From Desulfurococcales archaeon (GTDB lineage Archaea > Thermoproteota > Thermoprotei_A > Sulfolobales > AG1): DNA of 49,231 nt. The notes beneath the pieces are model-generated. The model made no database searches. It was not told the origin of the DNA and saw only the letters and a program-made list of their open reading frames with translations. Shown in pieces: positions 26,182 to 36,292 of the stretch; positions within the stretch are counted from its first letter, which is position 1, and every line of letters starts with the position of its first letter. The stretch spans positions 1 through 49,231 of the forward strand of contig WYEN01000101.1 in NCBI GenBank assembly GCA_009903825.1, in the 5' to 3' direction. The position numbers were made by a program, and so were the translations under genes.

Positions 26182-27176
26182 TCAGATTTGCGATAATATC
26201 TTTCGCACATATGCATGCATACAGTTACGCCAGAGCTGTTAAAGAGCTTGAGAGAGAAGGCAGAGCTGTTTTAGAGGCTATATATGATGATGATCATGAT
26301 AGACTTAGAAAGACTTCTGAGATCTATAGACCTAGAAAGATTTATAATGATCTGGAGAAGCTTGCAGATGATAAAGATGTTGATGCTGTAATTATAACGT
26401 CCGAGAATACTAAACATAAGAAACATGCTATTCCAATGATCATGTCTGGAAAACATGTTCTTGTTGAGAAGCCTATAGCAACAAGATATGTAGATGCTTT
26501 AGAGATGGTTGAGGAGGCTAAGAGAGTAGGCGTGAAGTTTCAAACAGCCTTTGTCATGAGATATCATGACGCATCAGTTTTTGTCAAGAGAAGAATTAAA
26601 GAGATAGGTCGTGTGATATCTATAACATCAACAAATCATGGAAAGAATCCTATGAGTTGGTTTGTTGATCCAGAGTTATCTGGTGGAGGAGCTCTCATGG
26701 ATCATATTGTTCATGTTGCAGACTTGATCAGATGGTATACTGAGAAAGAATTTAAAGAGGTAATAGCTTTTGTAGGAAAAAACATTATAAAAGATCTGAT
26801 GGTTGAAGATAATGGACTGGTTATAGGAAGATTAGAAGATGATACGCCAGTATCAATAGACTGCAGCTGGTCTAGACCTTCTAAATGGCCTGTTTGGGGC
26901 GATGTCTATATGCATATATTAGGTGAGAGAGGAGCTATAGTGTTGAATGCTTTCAATCAGAATATTTATCTATCAGATGAGGAAGGATTCAGAGGAGTAT
27001 ATTACGGCCCGGACGCTGATAAAAATATGATCGAGAGTTTTATAAATGTGATTGAGAGAGATGAAGAGCCTTTGGCCAGTGGTTTAGATGGTCTCAGAGC
27101 TCTTGAGGTTGTTCTTGCCGCATACAGATCTTTAGAACTTAAGAGGCCTGTGAAGATATCTGAGATTAGAATATGA
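26178..27176 (+). CDS. Gfo/Idh/MocA family oxidoreductase (second copy)
   Basis: A 332-residue relative of the preceding gene, coupled to it by ATGA overlap. It keeps the EKPIATR loop and the catalytic segment DHIVHVADLIRWY. The nucleotide-binding opening IISFAHMHAYSYARA is less canonical, with H and M replacing glycines of the GxGxxG motif, a variation seen in some family members. The two may form a hetero-oligomer or act in series. It converges on the ceramidase-like gene with only 5 bases between stops. Confidence 0.85.
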   Translation: MIRFAIISFAHMHAYSYARAVKELEREGRAVLEAIYDDDHDRLRKTSEIYRPRKIYNDLEKLADDKDVDAVIITSENTKHKKHAIPMIMSGKHVLVEKPIATRYVDALEMVEEAKRVGVKFQTAFVMRYHDASVFVKRRIKEIGRVISITSTNHGKNPMSWFVDPELSGGGALMDHIVHVADLIRWYTEKEFKEVIAFVGKNIIKDLMVEDNGLVIGRLEDDTPVSIDCSWSRPSKWPVWGDVYMHILGERGAIVLNAFNQNIYLSDEEGFRGVYYGPDADKNMIESFINVIERDEEPLASGLDGLRALEVVLAAYRSLELKRPVKISEIRI

Positions 27177-27181
27177 AAAGC

Positions 27182-28468
27182 TCATTCATGTCTCAGCTCT
27201 TTTATAATGTTCATATATTTCTCTAAAAAGATCTTTTCAGCATCAGGGCCTAGTATACTCCATTTTGCAAGTCTAGCTTCATACTTGTTTTCTCTGAAAC
27301 TTCTCTCAATAGGTATATAGCCTACATAATCATTTGTATACGCCGAGATCATTGTTGTCACATAATTATTATTCTCAGAATATCTTTTGAGAACAAGACC
27401 TGTCTCTACAAGCATTTCTCCAGGAACTGCTAAAATGATCATATCTCCTAGAGATGCCACCTGAATTATAGTCTTGATCTTGTCTCCGAATCTTTCAGCA
27501 ATATCGATCTCCTCATCAATATATAAAAGATCTATCCACGTAGGATCGTAATAAAGATCTTCTGTCAATGTTTTTGTGTCATAGTTAGACAACATAGTAT
27601 AATAATATTTCAAAAGCTCTTTAACATCTTTTTCAGGTTTTCTGATAGAGAGCTCCATGGAATATGTTCTGATCTTTATCTCATCAATTTTTATGTCTTT
27701 AGCATGAGCTGATGATATAGATAAAGTCTTCTGCCCAAGCATCTCTCCCATATATCTCATATATCTCAGGCCTTTAGACAGAGGATCTATATCGCCTGTG
27801 GCGCCTGTCAGAAATATCGTCTCATAGCCATATCTTCTCATATAATAATATAATTCTCCTGGGTAATCAGATGATATTCCTAGGCCTGTGTTTGTGACAG
27901 GATGACATGTATAATTCACTATAAGAATCTTATCTTTCTCATTTTCAACGCCTAATATCGTAAGATCAGGATCTATCTTACCATCTATAAATGCTCTATT
28001 ATAACACAACTGATCTAAAGAACCTCTTGCGACAAAAGTTCTTCTGATCCTCTCTCTATAAATATTTATCTTCTCTGCAGCATTCTCGATCTCTATATAA
28101 ACTCTTCTCCACCATCTATTGAAAAAATCTTTCTCTTCATCTGTGTATGGAAATGTTTTTCTCCACATAGGAATTATAGTCTCTGGAGAAGAATGAGTAT
28201 GTGTAGTTGTGATCATTATGTTATCTTCTTTTACAGATAGTTTTGACGATAAGATCTTTTTTATCTTCTGAGAATCTTCTAAATATATACCCAAAAGATC
28301 CATTTGAAGCAAAACAAAACTTTCTCCATAAGGATCTATGAGTTCTAATAATCTAAGATATAAAGGAGATACTATATGTGTAGATCTTTTGTTAAATCTA
28401 TGTCCATAGCCGCCTAATCTTATTCCCACAGGAGGAGTGATATCTCTTATAACATAAGAGATCTCCAA
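27182..28468 (-). CDS. Neutral/alkaline ceramidase-like hydrolase
   Basis: A 428-residue protein matching the N-terminal catalytic domain of neutral ceramidases: DITPPVGIRLGGYG, LQMDLLG, TTTHTHSSPE and NYTCHPVTNT, with the zinc-ligand histidines in the last two, then FLTGATGDIDP. There is no signal peptide, unlike true secreted ceramidases, and no lipid context. In carbohydrate clusters such proteins are usually unassigned amidases, esterases or deacetylases. It lies 9 bases downstream of the GH116 gene in the same operon and probably acts on the same substrate. Confidence 0.78.
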   Translation of the reverse strand: MEISYVIRDITPPVGIRLGGYGHRFNKRSTHIVSPLYLRLLELIDPYGESFVLLQMDLLGIYLEDSQKIKKILSSKLSVKEDNIMITTTHTHSSPETIIPMWRKTFPYTDEEKDFFNRWWRRVYIEIENAAEKINIYRERIRRTFVARGSLDQLCYNRAFIDGKIDPDLTILGVENEKDKILIVNYTCHPVTNTGLGISSDYPGELYYYMRRYGYETIFLTGATGDIDPLSKGLRYMRYMGEMLGQKTLSISSAHAKDIKIDEIKIRTYSMELSIRKPEKDVKELLKYYYTMLSNYDTKTLTEDLYYDPTWIDLLYIDEEIDIAERFGDKIKTIIQVASLGDMIILAVPGEMLVETGLVLKRYSENNNYVTTMISAYTNDYVGYIPIERSFRENKYEARLAKWSILGPDAEKIFLEKYMNIIKELRHE

Positions 28469-28477
28469 TTCTAATCC

Positions 28478-31279
28478 CTAGATAATATGTTCAGCATATA
28501 CTTCTAACAAGTCTCCTTCTTTTAATGAGATCTCCTCTTCTAATAATATTCTAAGGATCTTTTTTTCATCCTCATAAAGATATTTATGAAAGATCTCTTT
28601 GTTGTTCAACATGATCTTTGTCTTCATAATTCTTCTATCGCTATGAATAATCAACTCTCTTATCTTAATCAATGGATCGCCTATTTTGATCTCTAGTTTA
28701 ATATGAAGTCTCTCAGCAGAATCTTCATAAACAAGCTGAGCAACTGATGAAGGCATCATAATAGGACCTCTAAAAATGTTCCTAGGATGTCTAGGGCTGA
28801 TTTCTATGAATTTTCTTCTGCCAGAGAATCTGAAGCCGGCTAAATGATTAAAGATCTGTAGTGATATTAATGCTCTGAAATAATGGCCGTCACACTCCAT
28901 ATGATTATAATACATGCCCCACGAGAGATATCTCTCATGGACATTTCTCAAGATCTCTAGTCCCTCTCTCTCCATCCCCTCCCAGATCATTTGTAGAGCA
29001 ACCATGATCTCGACACCTGTCCACGGAGTATCTGGCTGACTAGAGATCGTATATAAGATCCCTGTGTTATTAGGATATAACAAGTCTCCATAGAGACCTG
29101 GTCTTCTCTCTCCAGGATATGTGGCGTTTAGAAGACCTTCAAAACTATTGTAATTATATTTATATATAGATCTTAGGAGTGAAATGATCTTGTCGTGTTC
29201 CAATATGTATCCTGAGCTCATCAAGTTCTCTAGATACCACTCTCCTGATAATGATGCAGACATGACAGCTTTATCTCTCAGGCCGCTCAAAGGATCAAAC
29301 CAATTATCAAGATACTCGCCATTCCATAAATATCTTATCATGTTTTCACCGGCTTTATCAAAGATTTTCTTGACATGTTCTGCATAATTTAGATCTCCTA
29401 TCTCAGTAAAGATCTCAATGCTCTTCTTAAGAGCTGATAACCAAAGTTCTGATGTGAAAGATGCTATACCATGAAAACTTAGATTATCAAATGTGTTGAC
29501 AGAGATCGGCACATACATAGGTCCTGAGAAAAGACTTCTCATAAGATCTTCAGCCACGCCTCTTCCTCTCAAAATCTTAGCAATCTGTGAAAAGCCTTCA
29601 TAGCCTGATGGAGGAAAATGATAGATGAGTCCTGTGTCCAAAGGATCATGTTGTCTTAATGTTCCCTCAATGACGAGCTTAATATGATCAAGGATTTTAT
29701 TTAAAAACTCTCTGTCTCCGATCCACTCATAAACAAGATAAGTCTGTAAAAGATATTCTGGCATAAGATCGTTTCTATCATAAGTATCAACATAATAAGG
29801 CGATGCCGTGTAGCAATGCATCACTCTACCACTTGCATCAACTCCCGTCTTCTCAACAATTTTTTTCAATGCGTCTCTAAACTTGTTCAGATCATGTTGT
29901 ATAGAAGGATCTTTTCTCAACATATCTCTGTACATAGACATGTTCTCAGGAAAAGCTAATGAGAAGACCTCATAATAAGGAGACTTATCTGGAGTAAGAA
30001 TATGATTAGTCCAGTCCACTATAAGTCTTTTACCAAGCTCTGGATATAAAAGAAGTATCGTAGGCAGAGCGTAATAAGCCACATCAACAGTATTAAGTCC
30101 TGCACATGTCCCGGGACCTCCCTCCCAAACTCCGAAGAAGCCTTCTTTAGTAAGCCATGTAGATTTTGATAATGTAGTGATCTGCGACACTGCAAGCTCT
30201 TTAAGATAATCTTCGTAAGAACCGCTGTAGAGAACCTCTACAAATCTATTTATTTTCTCAATGATTCTTTTCAGGTCTTCAGCAACAAACTCTAGAACTT
30301 CCTCAACATTTTTATAATAATTCTCGTAGTAATGTCCCAATTTGTTTCCGAAACGATCTATGTGATTAGGATAATACCATGCTAATATGAAAATAATCTC
30401 CTTAGTCTCCCCAGGATCTATCTCTAACTTTCTCGACAAAGATCCGTAGAGACCTATTTTTTCGCCAACAACTTTTTTATCTACATCAGCTTTTAAAACA
30501 CCTTCTCTACGATACTCAACTAATAATCTTCTTAAAGGCTCTGTATAACTCCATCTTGAGGATAGATCTAGTTCAAAACTTGCAGCACTACCTGAGACGT
30601 CTGTAATCGCTATAGCAAGTGCTCCATTAAACATGCCATGGTTCTCTGGGATGTTCTCTCCAAACATTTTTACTCCAACATATCTATTAGATCTAATCAA
30701 TCTGTTTATGGCGACATTCTGAGCTGTGAAATTATGAGGATTTCTTAATATGCTTATCAATGACACATCAGTCTTTTTATCTCCGATATTTCTAATCACA
30801 AATCTTATAATCAAGGCCGGCGTCGTTGATATCTTAAGATCTCCTGGTAGGAGAAGAGAGTATATTTCTGAATAAATTTCTAAACCGCTTTTCTCAAGCC
30901 ATCTGTCTCTATATATGATCTTTATCTTAGGAGGAGTAGCTATTACTTCCAAAGATTCTATATTTCTAACCCACGGCGTTTGATAAGGATTCAAGGCGTC
31001 ATTAACTGATGAAAAATGATCATAATTATATCTGCTGAACCAAGGCTCAGTTCTTAGTATAAGTAGATATGGAGTCTCATCATCTCTATATACTCTAAGT
31101 ATAAAAACAAGATCATCTTTATCAAAATATTTCTCTGGAGAGCCGTAGTCGCTCCATGGTCTGTTATTAAATATAGTCCATCCAGAGAATCCTCCCTTGA
31201 CATCTAGTTCTATAGATCCTGTTCCTAATCCTCCCAAAGATATTGTAGTCAAATGATCTGTTCTACTGTGAAATCTCAT
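28478..31279 (-). CDS. GH116 glycosidase (beta-glucosidase/xylosidase family)
   Basis: About 933 residues. The N-terminal beta-sandwich shows the GH116 opening GGLGTGSIELDVKGGFSGWTI. The (alpha/alpha)6 barrel has CAGLNTVDVAYYALPTILLLYPEL, then SASLSGEWYLENL, TPWTGVEIMVALQMIWEGM and HMECDGHYFRALISLQIF, which match known GH116 landmarks. Family members cleave beta-glucosides, beta-xylosides or beta-GlcNAc. No signal peptide is seen, so it is intracellular. It sits between a solute-binding protein gene and the ceramidase-like gene, all on the minus strand. I cannot assign nucleophile and acid residues with certainty. Confidence 0.82.
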   Translation of the reverse strand: MRFHSRTDHLTTISLGGLGTGSIELDVKGGFSGWTIFNNRPWSDYGSPEKYFDKDDLVFILRVYRDDETPYLLILRTEPWFSRYNYDHFSSVNDALNPYQTPWVRNIESLEVIATPPKIKIIYRDRWLEKSGLEIYSEIYSLLLPGDLKISTTPALIIRFVIRNIGDKKTDVSLISILRNPHNFTAQNVAINRLIRSNRYVGVKMFGENIPENHGMFNGALAIAITDVSGSAASFELDLSSRWSYTEPLRRLLVEYRREGVLKADVDKKVVGEKIGLYGSLSRKLEIDPGETKEIIFILAWYYPNHIDRFGNKLGHYYENYYKNVEEVLEFVAEDLKRIIEKINRFVEVLYSGSYEDYLKELAVSQITTLSKSTWLTKEGFFGVWEGGPGTCAGLNTVDVAYYALPTILLLYPELGKRLIVDWTNHILTPDKSPYYEVFSLAFPENMSMYRDMLRKDPSIQHDLNKFRDALKKIVEKTGVDASGRVMHCYTASPYYVDTYDRNDLMPEYLLQTYLVYEWIGDREFLNKILDHIKLVIEGTLRQHDPLDTGLIYHFPPSGYEGFSQIAKILRGRGVAEDLMRSLFSGPMYVPISVNTFDNLSFHGIASFTSELWLSALKKSIEIFTEIGDLNYAEHVKKIFDKAGENMIRYLWNGEYLDNWFDPLSGLRDKAVMSASLSGEWYLENLMSSGYILEHDKIISLLRSIYKYNYNSFEGLLNATYPGERRPGLYGDLLYPNNTGILYTISSQPDTPWTGVEIMVALQMIWEGMEREGLEILRNVHERYLSWGMYYNHMECDGHYFRALISLQIFNHLAGFRFSGRRKFIEISPRHPRNIFRGPIMMPSSVAQLVYEDSAERLHIKLEIKIGDPLIKIRELIIHSDRRIMKTKIMLNNKEIFHKYLYEDEKKILRILLEEEISLKEGDLLEVYAEHII

Positions 31280-31334
31280 TAGAATACACCTGAGAAATTA
31301 TATAAAGAAAAAAATTATTTGTTTAAATAGAAAC

Positions 31335-33602
31335 TTATCTTCTTCTGATCAGGAATAATGCTCCTAAGACTATTATTATTATGACCAACACTATGACTGT
31401 CGGGAGAACCCACTCAGGCATTGTCGGCGCAGGAGATGTGATAGTCACTGCCTGTGTCTGTGTAGCTATCTGTGTAACTGCCTGAGTAATTGGTACTTGT
31501 GTTACATATGTGACAGGAGCTCCTGCCACTGTAGTGACCATAGTCTGTTGAATCGTCTGTACTTGTGTCATCACTTGGGTCTGTACAACTGTTGTAGGCT
31601 GTGTCAATACAACTGTTGTAGGCGGAGTTGTTGGTCTGGCAGCAGGCTTTAGAAGCAGATATGTCAGATAACCGCTTCTAGCTGTGAAGTCGTACCATGG
31701 CGTCGCATATGGGTTCTTGTATGTGGGCCATCCAACCCAGTATTGTGTTGAATAAGTTACTCCTATTGGCACATCAGCTATTGTTATAAACGGAGGATCT
31801 TTCAGAAACTCTTCGAATAATCCTTTAAGAACTCTCACGTTGCCCTCTACATCAGTGAGACTTATGTTAGGCAACTGTTGTAGCCAGTATGAGTAGTTCA
31901 GATTGTTATATCTGCCTGGGTTATATGGTGGAGCTGTTCCACATGGAAATGCCTGTGCTATAGTGTGTGTCTCATTATACGTAGGATCTACGAATCCTAG
32001 CTGTCCAGGCCAAGCTCTCTGCGGAGGTCCTGGGGTCCATACTATGAAATATGTTGCGGTGGTGAAATGTCCTTTACAACGTATTCTAAAATCATTCCAT
32101 GAGTCTGGACTTAGAAGTATGTTAAGTTCTATACCTATGTCCCCTAGATCCTTTTTGAGAACATTAAGTATCTGAGCTGTATCAGGGTCAGGCACAGCTC
32201 CTGTTATAAATGTTAATGTCAACACATCTCCCTTCTTAAATGTTACCTCATAGCCTGGGACTGATAACGTTATATCTGTCGCCCAGACATATCTCTTTAA
32301 AGTAGGATCCCATGTAAACAGTTTTGTACCATTGATCTGCGCGTTCTCAAGCATTCTTTTAGCAACAGCCACAGCCTCTGTGTGGTTTATAGGCCATGAA
32401 ACTCCGTATATCTCTTTGAATTTGCCTAATATAAACGCTGGATCATAATAAGGCGGAGATCTATATACAGAGACGTTAGGTGCTCCAATCGGATCTGGAG
32501 GCACGTCTGCATAGCCAAACACTATGGCACTTGCAATAGCCTCTCTCTCAATAGCTATGAAGACCGCCTTTTTAACCTCTGGAATAGTAATCGGCGGAAT
32601 ATGTTGTATAAACACTGTCAACGCGGCATACGGATTATAATATGGCGACGTATCAAACCATGCTCCCAAACCTTGTTTAGCATAAGCCTTTAAACCAGGA
32701 ACTACTGTGCCTATGACATCAGCTTCTCCAGCTATCAATGCTGCTCTGGCAAGATCTGCTGAAGGCTGTGCTCTCCACACGATATATTTAGGTGGATAAG
32801 AGTCTGTGGGATAAGGCTCGTCAGGTTTTAATACTCCCAGCTTTACTGCAAGACTTTTTATATATTTCCATCCCCACCAATCGTCTTTTCTCTCAAAAAT
32901 CACTAGAGAAGGATCAAAGTATTTAAGTTTGTATGGGCCTGCTCCCACAGGCCATCCTCTGGCCGGATCATTAAATTTATTCTTGATCCAGTCTGTCGAG
33001 TCTATTTGTGTGGTGAATATGTGAGAAGGAGCAAGTCTTATCCATGATGCAAACACCCATGGAATAGCTCTGTAAGCTCTTATAGCTGTCGAGTTAATAT
33101 AAAGTTTCACAGTTTTGTCATCAACCTTCTCCCATCCGACGAAATAGAAATTGCCCGGAGCATATAAAGCTCTGCACCAGTAGAGAATATCACTACATCT
33201 CTCTCTTATAGAAGTGTTGAACGTGAATATCACGTCGTCAGCTGTCACAGGTTTGCCATCATCCCAGACAGCATCTGGAAAGATCTTTATGACAAGAACT
33301 GTGTCATTCTCCCATGTCCAGTTGGCCAATATAGGATACCAAGTATCTGTCACAAAATTAAATGCGAACAATGGTGGAAGAACAAGATCAATTCCAGGAG
33401 CTGACGCTGAGAATGGATTGAAAGAGTCTCCAAAAGCAGATGTCACACTAATGAAAGTTAAAGTCTTTTCTCGAGGAAGCTCTTGAGCAAGTAATTTTGA
33501 TGACGAGGATAAATACACTAATACTGATAACATGCTTATTGTTATCAAAAGTATTGATATAGTATATACAATTTTATATAGATGTTTTCTCATGATTAAC
33601 AC
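31335..33602 (-). CDS. ABC substrate-binding protein, family 5, membrane-anchored
   Basis: A 755-residue surface protein. It has a signal peptide at the N-terminus (ISILLITISMLSVLVYL), then an SBP_bac_5 (Opp/Dpp-like) domain of about 600 residues, with the ILANWTWENDTVLVIKIFP and DDGKPVTADDVIFTF motifs, then a Thr/Val/Gln-rich stalk (about 665-725) and a C-terminal anchor ending LIRRR. In archaea many such proteins bind oligosaccharides rather than peptides. Matching permease and ATPase genes are absent from the window, so its transporter lies elsewhere. The context favours glycan uptake. Confidence 0.88.
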   Translation of the reverse strand: MLIMRKHLYKIVYTISILLITISMLSVLVYLSSSSKLLAQELPREKTLTFISVTSAFGDSFNPFSASAPGIDLVLPPLFAFNFVTDTWYPILANWTWENDTVLVIKIFPDAVWDDGKPVTADDVIFTFNTSIRERCSDILYWCRALYAPGNFYFVGWEKVDDKTVKLYINSTAIRAYRAIPWVFASWIRLAPSHIFTTQIDSTDWIKNKFNDPARGWPVGAGPYKLKYFDPSLVIFERKDDWWGWKYIKSLAVKLGVLKPDEPYPTDSYPPKYIVWRAQPSADLARAALIAGEADVIGTVVPGLKAYAKQGLGAWFDTSPYYNPYAALTVFIQHIPPITIPEVKKAVFIAIEREAIASAIVFGYADVPPDPIGAPNVSVYRSPPYYDPAFILGKFKEIYGVSWPINHTEAVAVAKRMLENAQINGTKLFTWDPTLKRYVWATDITLSVPGYEVTFKKGDVLTLTFITGAVPDPDTAQILNVLKKDLGDIGIELNILLSPDSWNDFRIRCKGHFTTATYFIVWTPGPPQRAWPGQLGFVDPTYNETHTIAQAFPCGTAPPYNPGRYNNLNYSYWLQQLPNISLTDVEGNVRVLKGLFEEFLKDPPFITIADVPIGVTYSTQYWVGWPTYKNPYATPWYDFTARSGYLTYLLLKPAARPTTPPTTVVLTQPTTVVQTQVMTQVQTIQQTMVTTVAGAPVTYVTQVPITQAVTQIATQTQAVTITSPAPTMPEWVLPTVIVLVIIIIVLGALFLIRRR

Positions 33603-33662
33603 CTTCGAAATGTCACTATAGTTTATTTTTCAAAGATAATAAATATTTCTATATGATAAAAA

Positions 33663-35465
33663 TTAAGGATAATAATCTATATTCAAATTGATTACACCAG
33701 CAAATCTATTATTAAAATCAATTTTAAATCTATGATCATTCTCACTAATTATTTTAGGCGATGAATATTCTTCAGTCAGACTTTTTATCTCAACATGATC
33801 CGGGTATACATATATTTTATTCATCAAGACGTGTCCAGAGATGATTAAACTGCTTCTCTCATTAGCTTTAACATAATATTCAGCTGAGCCATCTCTTGCG
33901 TCTAGCAAAACTATTGTGACATCGTCAGATATTTTGATCTGTGGAGGAATGATATTATCATATATCTCATCCAGGAAAAGACCGAAGATCCTGATAGGTC
34001 TGTCGGGATGTCTATTAAGTATCTCATCGATCTTGTTTATAAGCTTAGGATCTCTTTTGATCCTGTAAAGCTCTATTAGACATCTAATAAGCTCGTCTCT
34101 AAGATCTTTTCTTCCCTCATTTAATATCATCTCTGCATAAACACATCCTTTCTCGCCTACAGAGGCTAAGAAAAGATCTTTTGTAAATAATGCTGTTCTC
34201 AGAATTAATCTGCTACTTAACACATGATAACCGATTGTGTGCGGAAGTAGCTTATCTTCGTATATGCCGAATCTCTCTTTATTATAAAGACTGTAATAGA
34301 GATAGCCATCTTCTCTCTGAAAATCATTTATCATATTTCTAAGACCTTTCACACCCTCCTCAGCATATTTATGACACCACTCACATTTATCATAATACCA
34401 TCCTTCTAAAAGCCCCACGACACCCATGAGATGAGTATTTAAAACAAAAAGATCTTCTTTCCCCTCAGGATCTTTAGATAGATAATGATAACTTCCCCAT
34501 CTAAACCATACACCTCCTCTACCAGTATCATAAAAACCTAGACACTTCGGAGGCTGTTTAATAAAACATTCTAAAGCTTTTAAAGCTTTTCTTCTGAGAA
34601 TATCGCTCCCAGAGATCTGATGAAGACGATATAAAGTCTCGAAGACATAAAGCTGTTGAGGAGCTCCATGAATATTCTCTCTTCTAGCAGCCGTTATATA
34701 AGGGATTTTAAGACCTCCCTCTTCATCCAACTGATCAATCAATTGATCTATTAGCTCAAGATACACATGTTGAGCATAAGAATCTTTATTCATAAACCAT
34801 TTAACAAAAGAACTTCTCAAAAGATCTCCTCTAGGCCAGTAGTATGCTTGGCCATTCATAATATAGTCTGGAAGAACATCTCTAGAAACAGCTCCACTTT
34901 TTATCAAAGCCCATATAAGGCCGTCTTCATAAAATCCCTTAGATAATCTATTAAACATCTCAACATCTATGTCAAAAAGATCTTTTTCATAAATATTTGA
35001 TATAAAAATATTGTTCTCACACATCTTGTCTAAATAATATTCTGGATACAATCTTATGACATCACGATCTATTGATTCTATTCTTAGAATTCTCTCATTA
35101 ATATCATAAGGACCTATCTTATTCTCTTTATAACATCTGATCTTTTTATCTATCAAAATAAGATGATTATCAGTATATATTATGTAGAAAAGATCTTTTT
35201 CATCCAACTTTTTTATCTTATCGTAAAACTTTATGAGAACTTCACCTAAAACTTTTTTATCTCCTAATGATCTTATTATCAATCTTCTAATGTTGCTATA
35301 AAGATCTTCTATTAAAACAAATAGATCATTATTATGAAGATGAGATCTAGTCTCTTTAGTAAAGATCTTTTTAATAATCTTATAAGAAAGATCTGACCTT
35401 AAAATTATTTTGTCCTCATATAAATCTATCTCTAGAACCTCTCTTGCTATTCTCAATCTAAACAT
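33663..35465 (-). CDS. Alpha/alpha-barrel protein, D-glucuronyl C5-epimerase-like
   Basis: A 600-residue protein without signal peptide. Residues about 220-460 hold repeated helix pairs and the segment FVLNTHLMGVVGLLEGWY...GVKGLRNMINDFQREDGYLYYSLY, like the C-terminal catalytic domain of D-glucuronyl C5-epimerases; GGLKIPYITAARR and GGVWFRWG are other conserved-looking loops. The last about 100 residues are beta strands. It could also be a polysaccharide lyase or glycosidase with the same toroid. It overlaps the preceding TIM-barrel gene by 13 bases, so it belongs to the four-gene block starting at 38406. Confidence 0.5.
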   Translation of the reverse strand: MFRLRIAREVLEIDLYEDKIILRSDLSYKIIKKIFTKETRSHLHNNDLFVLIEDLYSNIRRLIIRSLGDKKVLGEVLIKFYDKIKKLDEKDLFYIIYTDNHLILIDKKIRCYKENKIGPYDINERILRIESIDRDVIRLYPEYYLDKMCENNIFISNIYEKDLFDIDVEMFNRLSKGFYEDGLIWALIKSGAVSRDVLPDYIMNGQAYYWPRGDLLRSSFVKWFMNKDSYAQHVYLELIDQLIDQLDEEGGLKIPYITAARRENIHGAPQQLYVFETLYRLHQISGSDILRRKALKALECFIKQPPKCLGFYDTGRGGVWFRWGSYHYLSKDPEGKEDLFVLNTHLMGVVGLLEGWYYDKCEWCHKYAEEGVKGLRNMINDFQREDGYLYYSLYNKERFGIYEDKLLPHTIGYHVLSSRLILRTALFTKDLFLASVGEKGCVYAEMILNEGRKDLRDELIRCLIELYRIKRDPKLINKIDEILNRHPDRPIRIFGLFLDEIYDNIIPPQIKISDDVTIVLLDARDGSAEYYVKANERSSLIISGHVLMNKIYVYPDHVEIKSLTEEYSSPKIISENDHRFKIDFNNRFAGVINLNIDYYP

Positions 35466-36292
35466 CCTCTTAGATATCTTATGTATAGAGGAATTATATA
35501 ATCAGGATCTTTAAGCTCAGGTCTCCAGAGCTTCTCCCACTCGATCGAGATATACACAGGTCTCACAAGAATCTCTCTGAGATCCTCTATGATTCTGCAT
35601 ATATCTACAACTCCTTTGTCAGGCTCAACATATATATAATCATGATCAGATGTTTTGACAAAATTTTTTATATGAACATGATAGATATGATCTTTTAATT
35701 TTAACATCTTCATAATATTTATAATATCATTGTAATCCTCACCTGCTAAAATAATGTTGGCAGGATCAAACAATATTCCAGCTACATCATTATATCTCTC
35801 AACAATTTTTATCAGATGAATCAGATTATTAATTTTGGCAAAATAATCATGTGTCTCAAACAATATTCTTATATCTCTCTCTATCAAAACATCATGTGTC
35901 TTCTCAATGAATCTTTTGACTTCTTCAGAGGTTTTGTAGATGTCTCCTATGTAATATGCAAACACTCTCACTCTATTGACGCTCAATTTATTTGCAAGAT
36001 CTATAAGTCTGATCATTTTGGTAAATTCTCTAGCTCCCTCAATCGTCTCAGGATCTCTGGCTCTGACATAGCTTGATAAAAGAATTATCTTTACACCCTC
36101 GTTATTTAAAAACATCTTTATTTTCTCGGGATCATCTTTATCAGGATTTATATGTATGCCATCTTCTGAGACCCTTATCTCTAATGATCTAATGCTCATC
36201 TCCTTTGCTTTTTTAATAACTTCTCTAAGACTTAGATGTGGATATGCTATTGATGAGAATGTGATAAGATCAGAGTATTTATTTATGAGCAT
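35453..36292 (-). CDS. Sugar isomerase/epimerase TIM-barrel protein
   Basis: A 279-residue xylose-isomerase-like (AP endonuclease 2 superfamily) protein. Metal-ligand candidates are E in ILFETHDYF, D in GILFDPANIILAG, H in IYHVHIKNF and E in YISIEWEKLW. The family isomerises or epimerises sugars and sugar acids. It overlaps both neighbours (10 bases with the kinase upstream, 13 with the C5-epimerase-like gene downstream), so it is tightly co-translated with them. The exact substrate is unknown. Confidence 0.8.
   Translation of the reverse strand: MLINKYSDLITFSSIAYPHLSLREVIKKAKEMSIRSLEIRVSEDGIHINPDKDDPEKIKMFLNNEGVKIILLSSYVRARDPETIEGAREFTKMIRLIDLANKLSVNRVRVFAYYIGDIYKTSEEVKRFIEKTHDVLIERDIRILFETHDYFAKINNLIHLIKIVERYNDVAGILFDPANIILAGEDYNDIINIMKMLKLKDHIYHVHIKNFVKTSDHDYIYVEPDKGVVDICRIIEDLREILVRPVYISIEWEKLWRPELKDPDYIIPLYIRYLRGCLD

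Noticed and set aside
29184-29387. 67-codon plus-strand frame inside the GH116 gene, and similar frames inside other large genes
   Set aside because: They are shadows of strongly supported genes on the other strand, with no motif of their own.
27182-31279. Sphingolipid degradation from the GH116 plus ceramidase-like pair
   Set aside because: Archaea have no sphingolipids, neither protein has a signal peptide, and all neighbours are sugar genes. Only the fold families match.
31440-31640. Tandem repeat near the end of the binding-protein gene
   Set aside because: The repetitiveness comes from a Thr/Gln/Val-rich stalk, common in archaeal surface proteins, not from a DNA repeat element.
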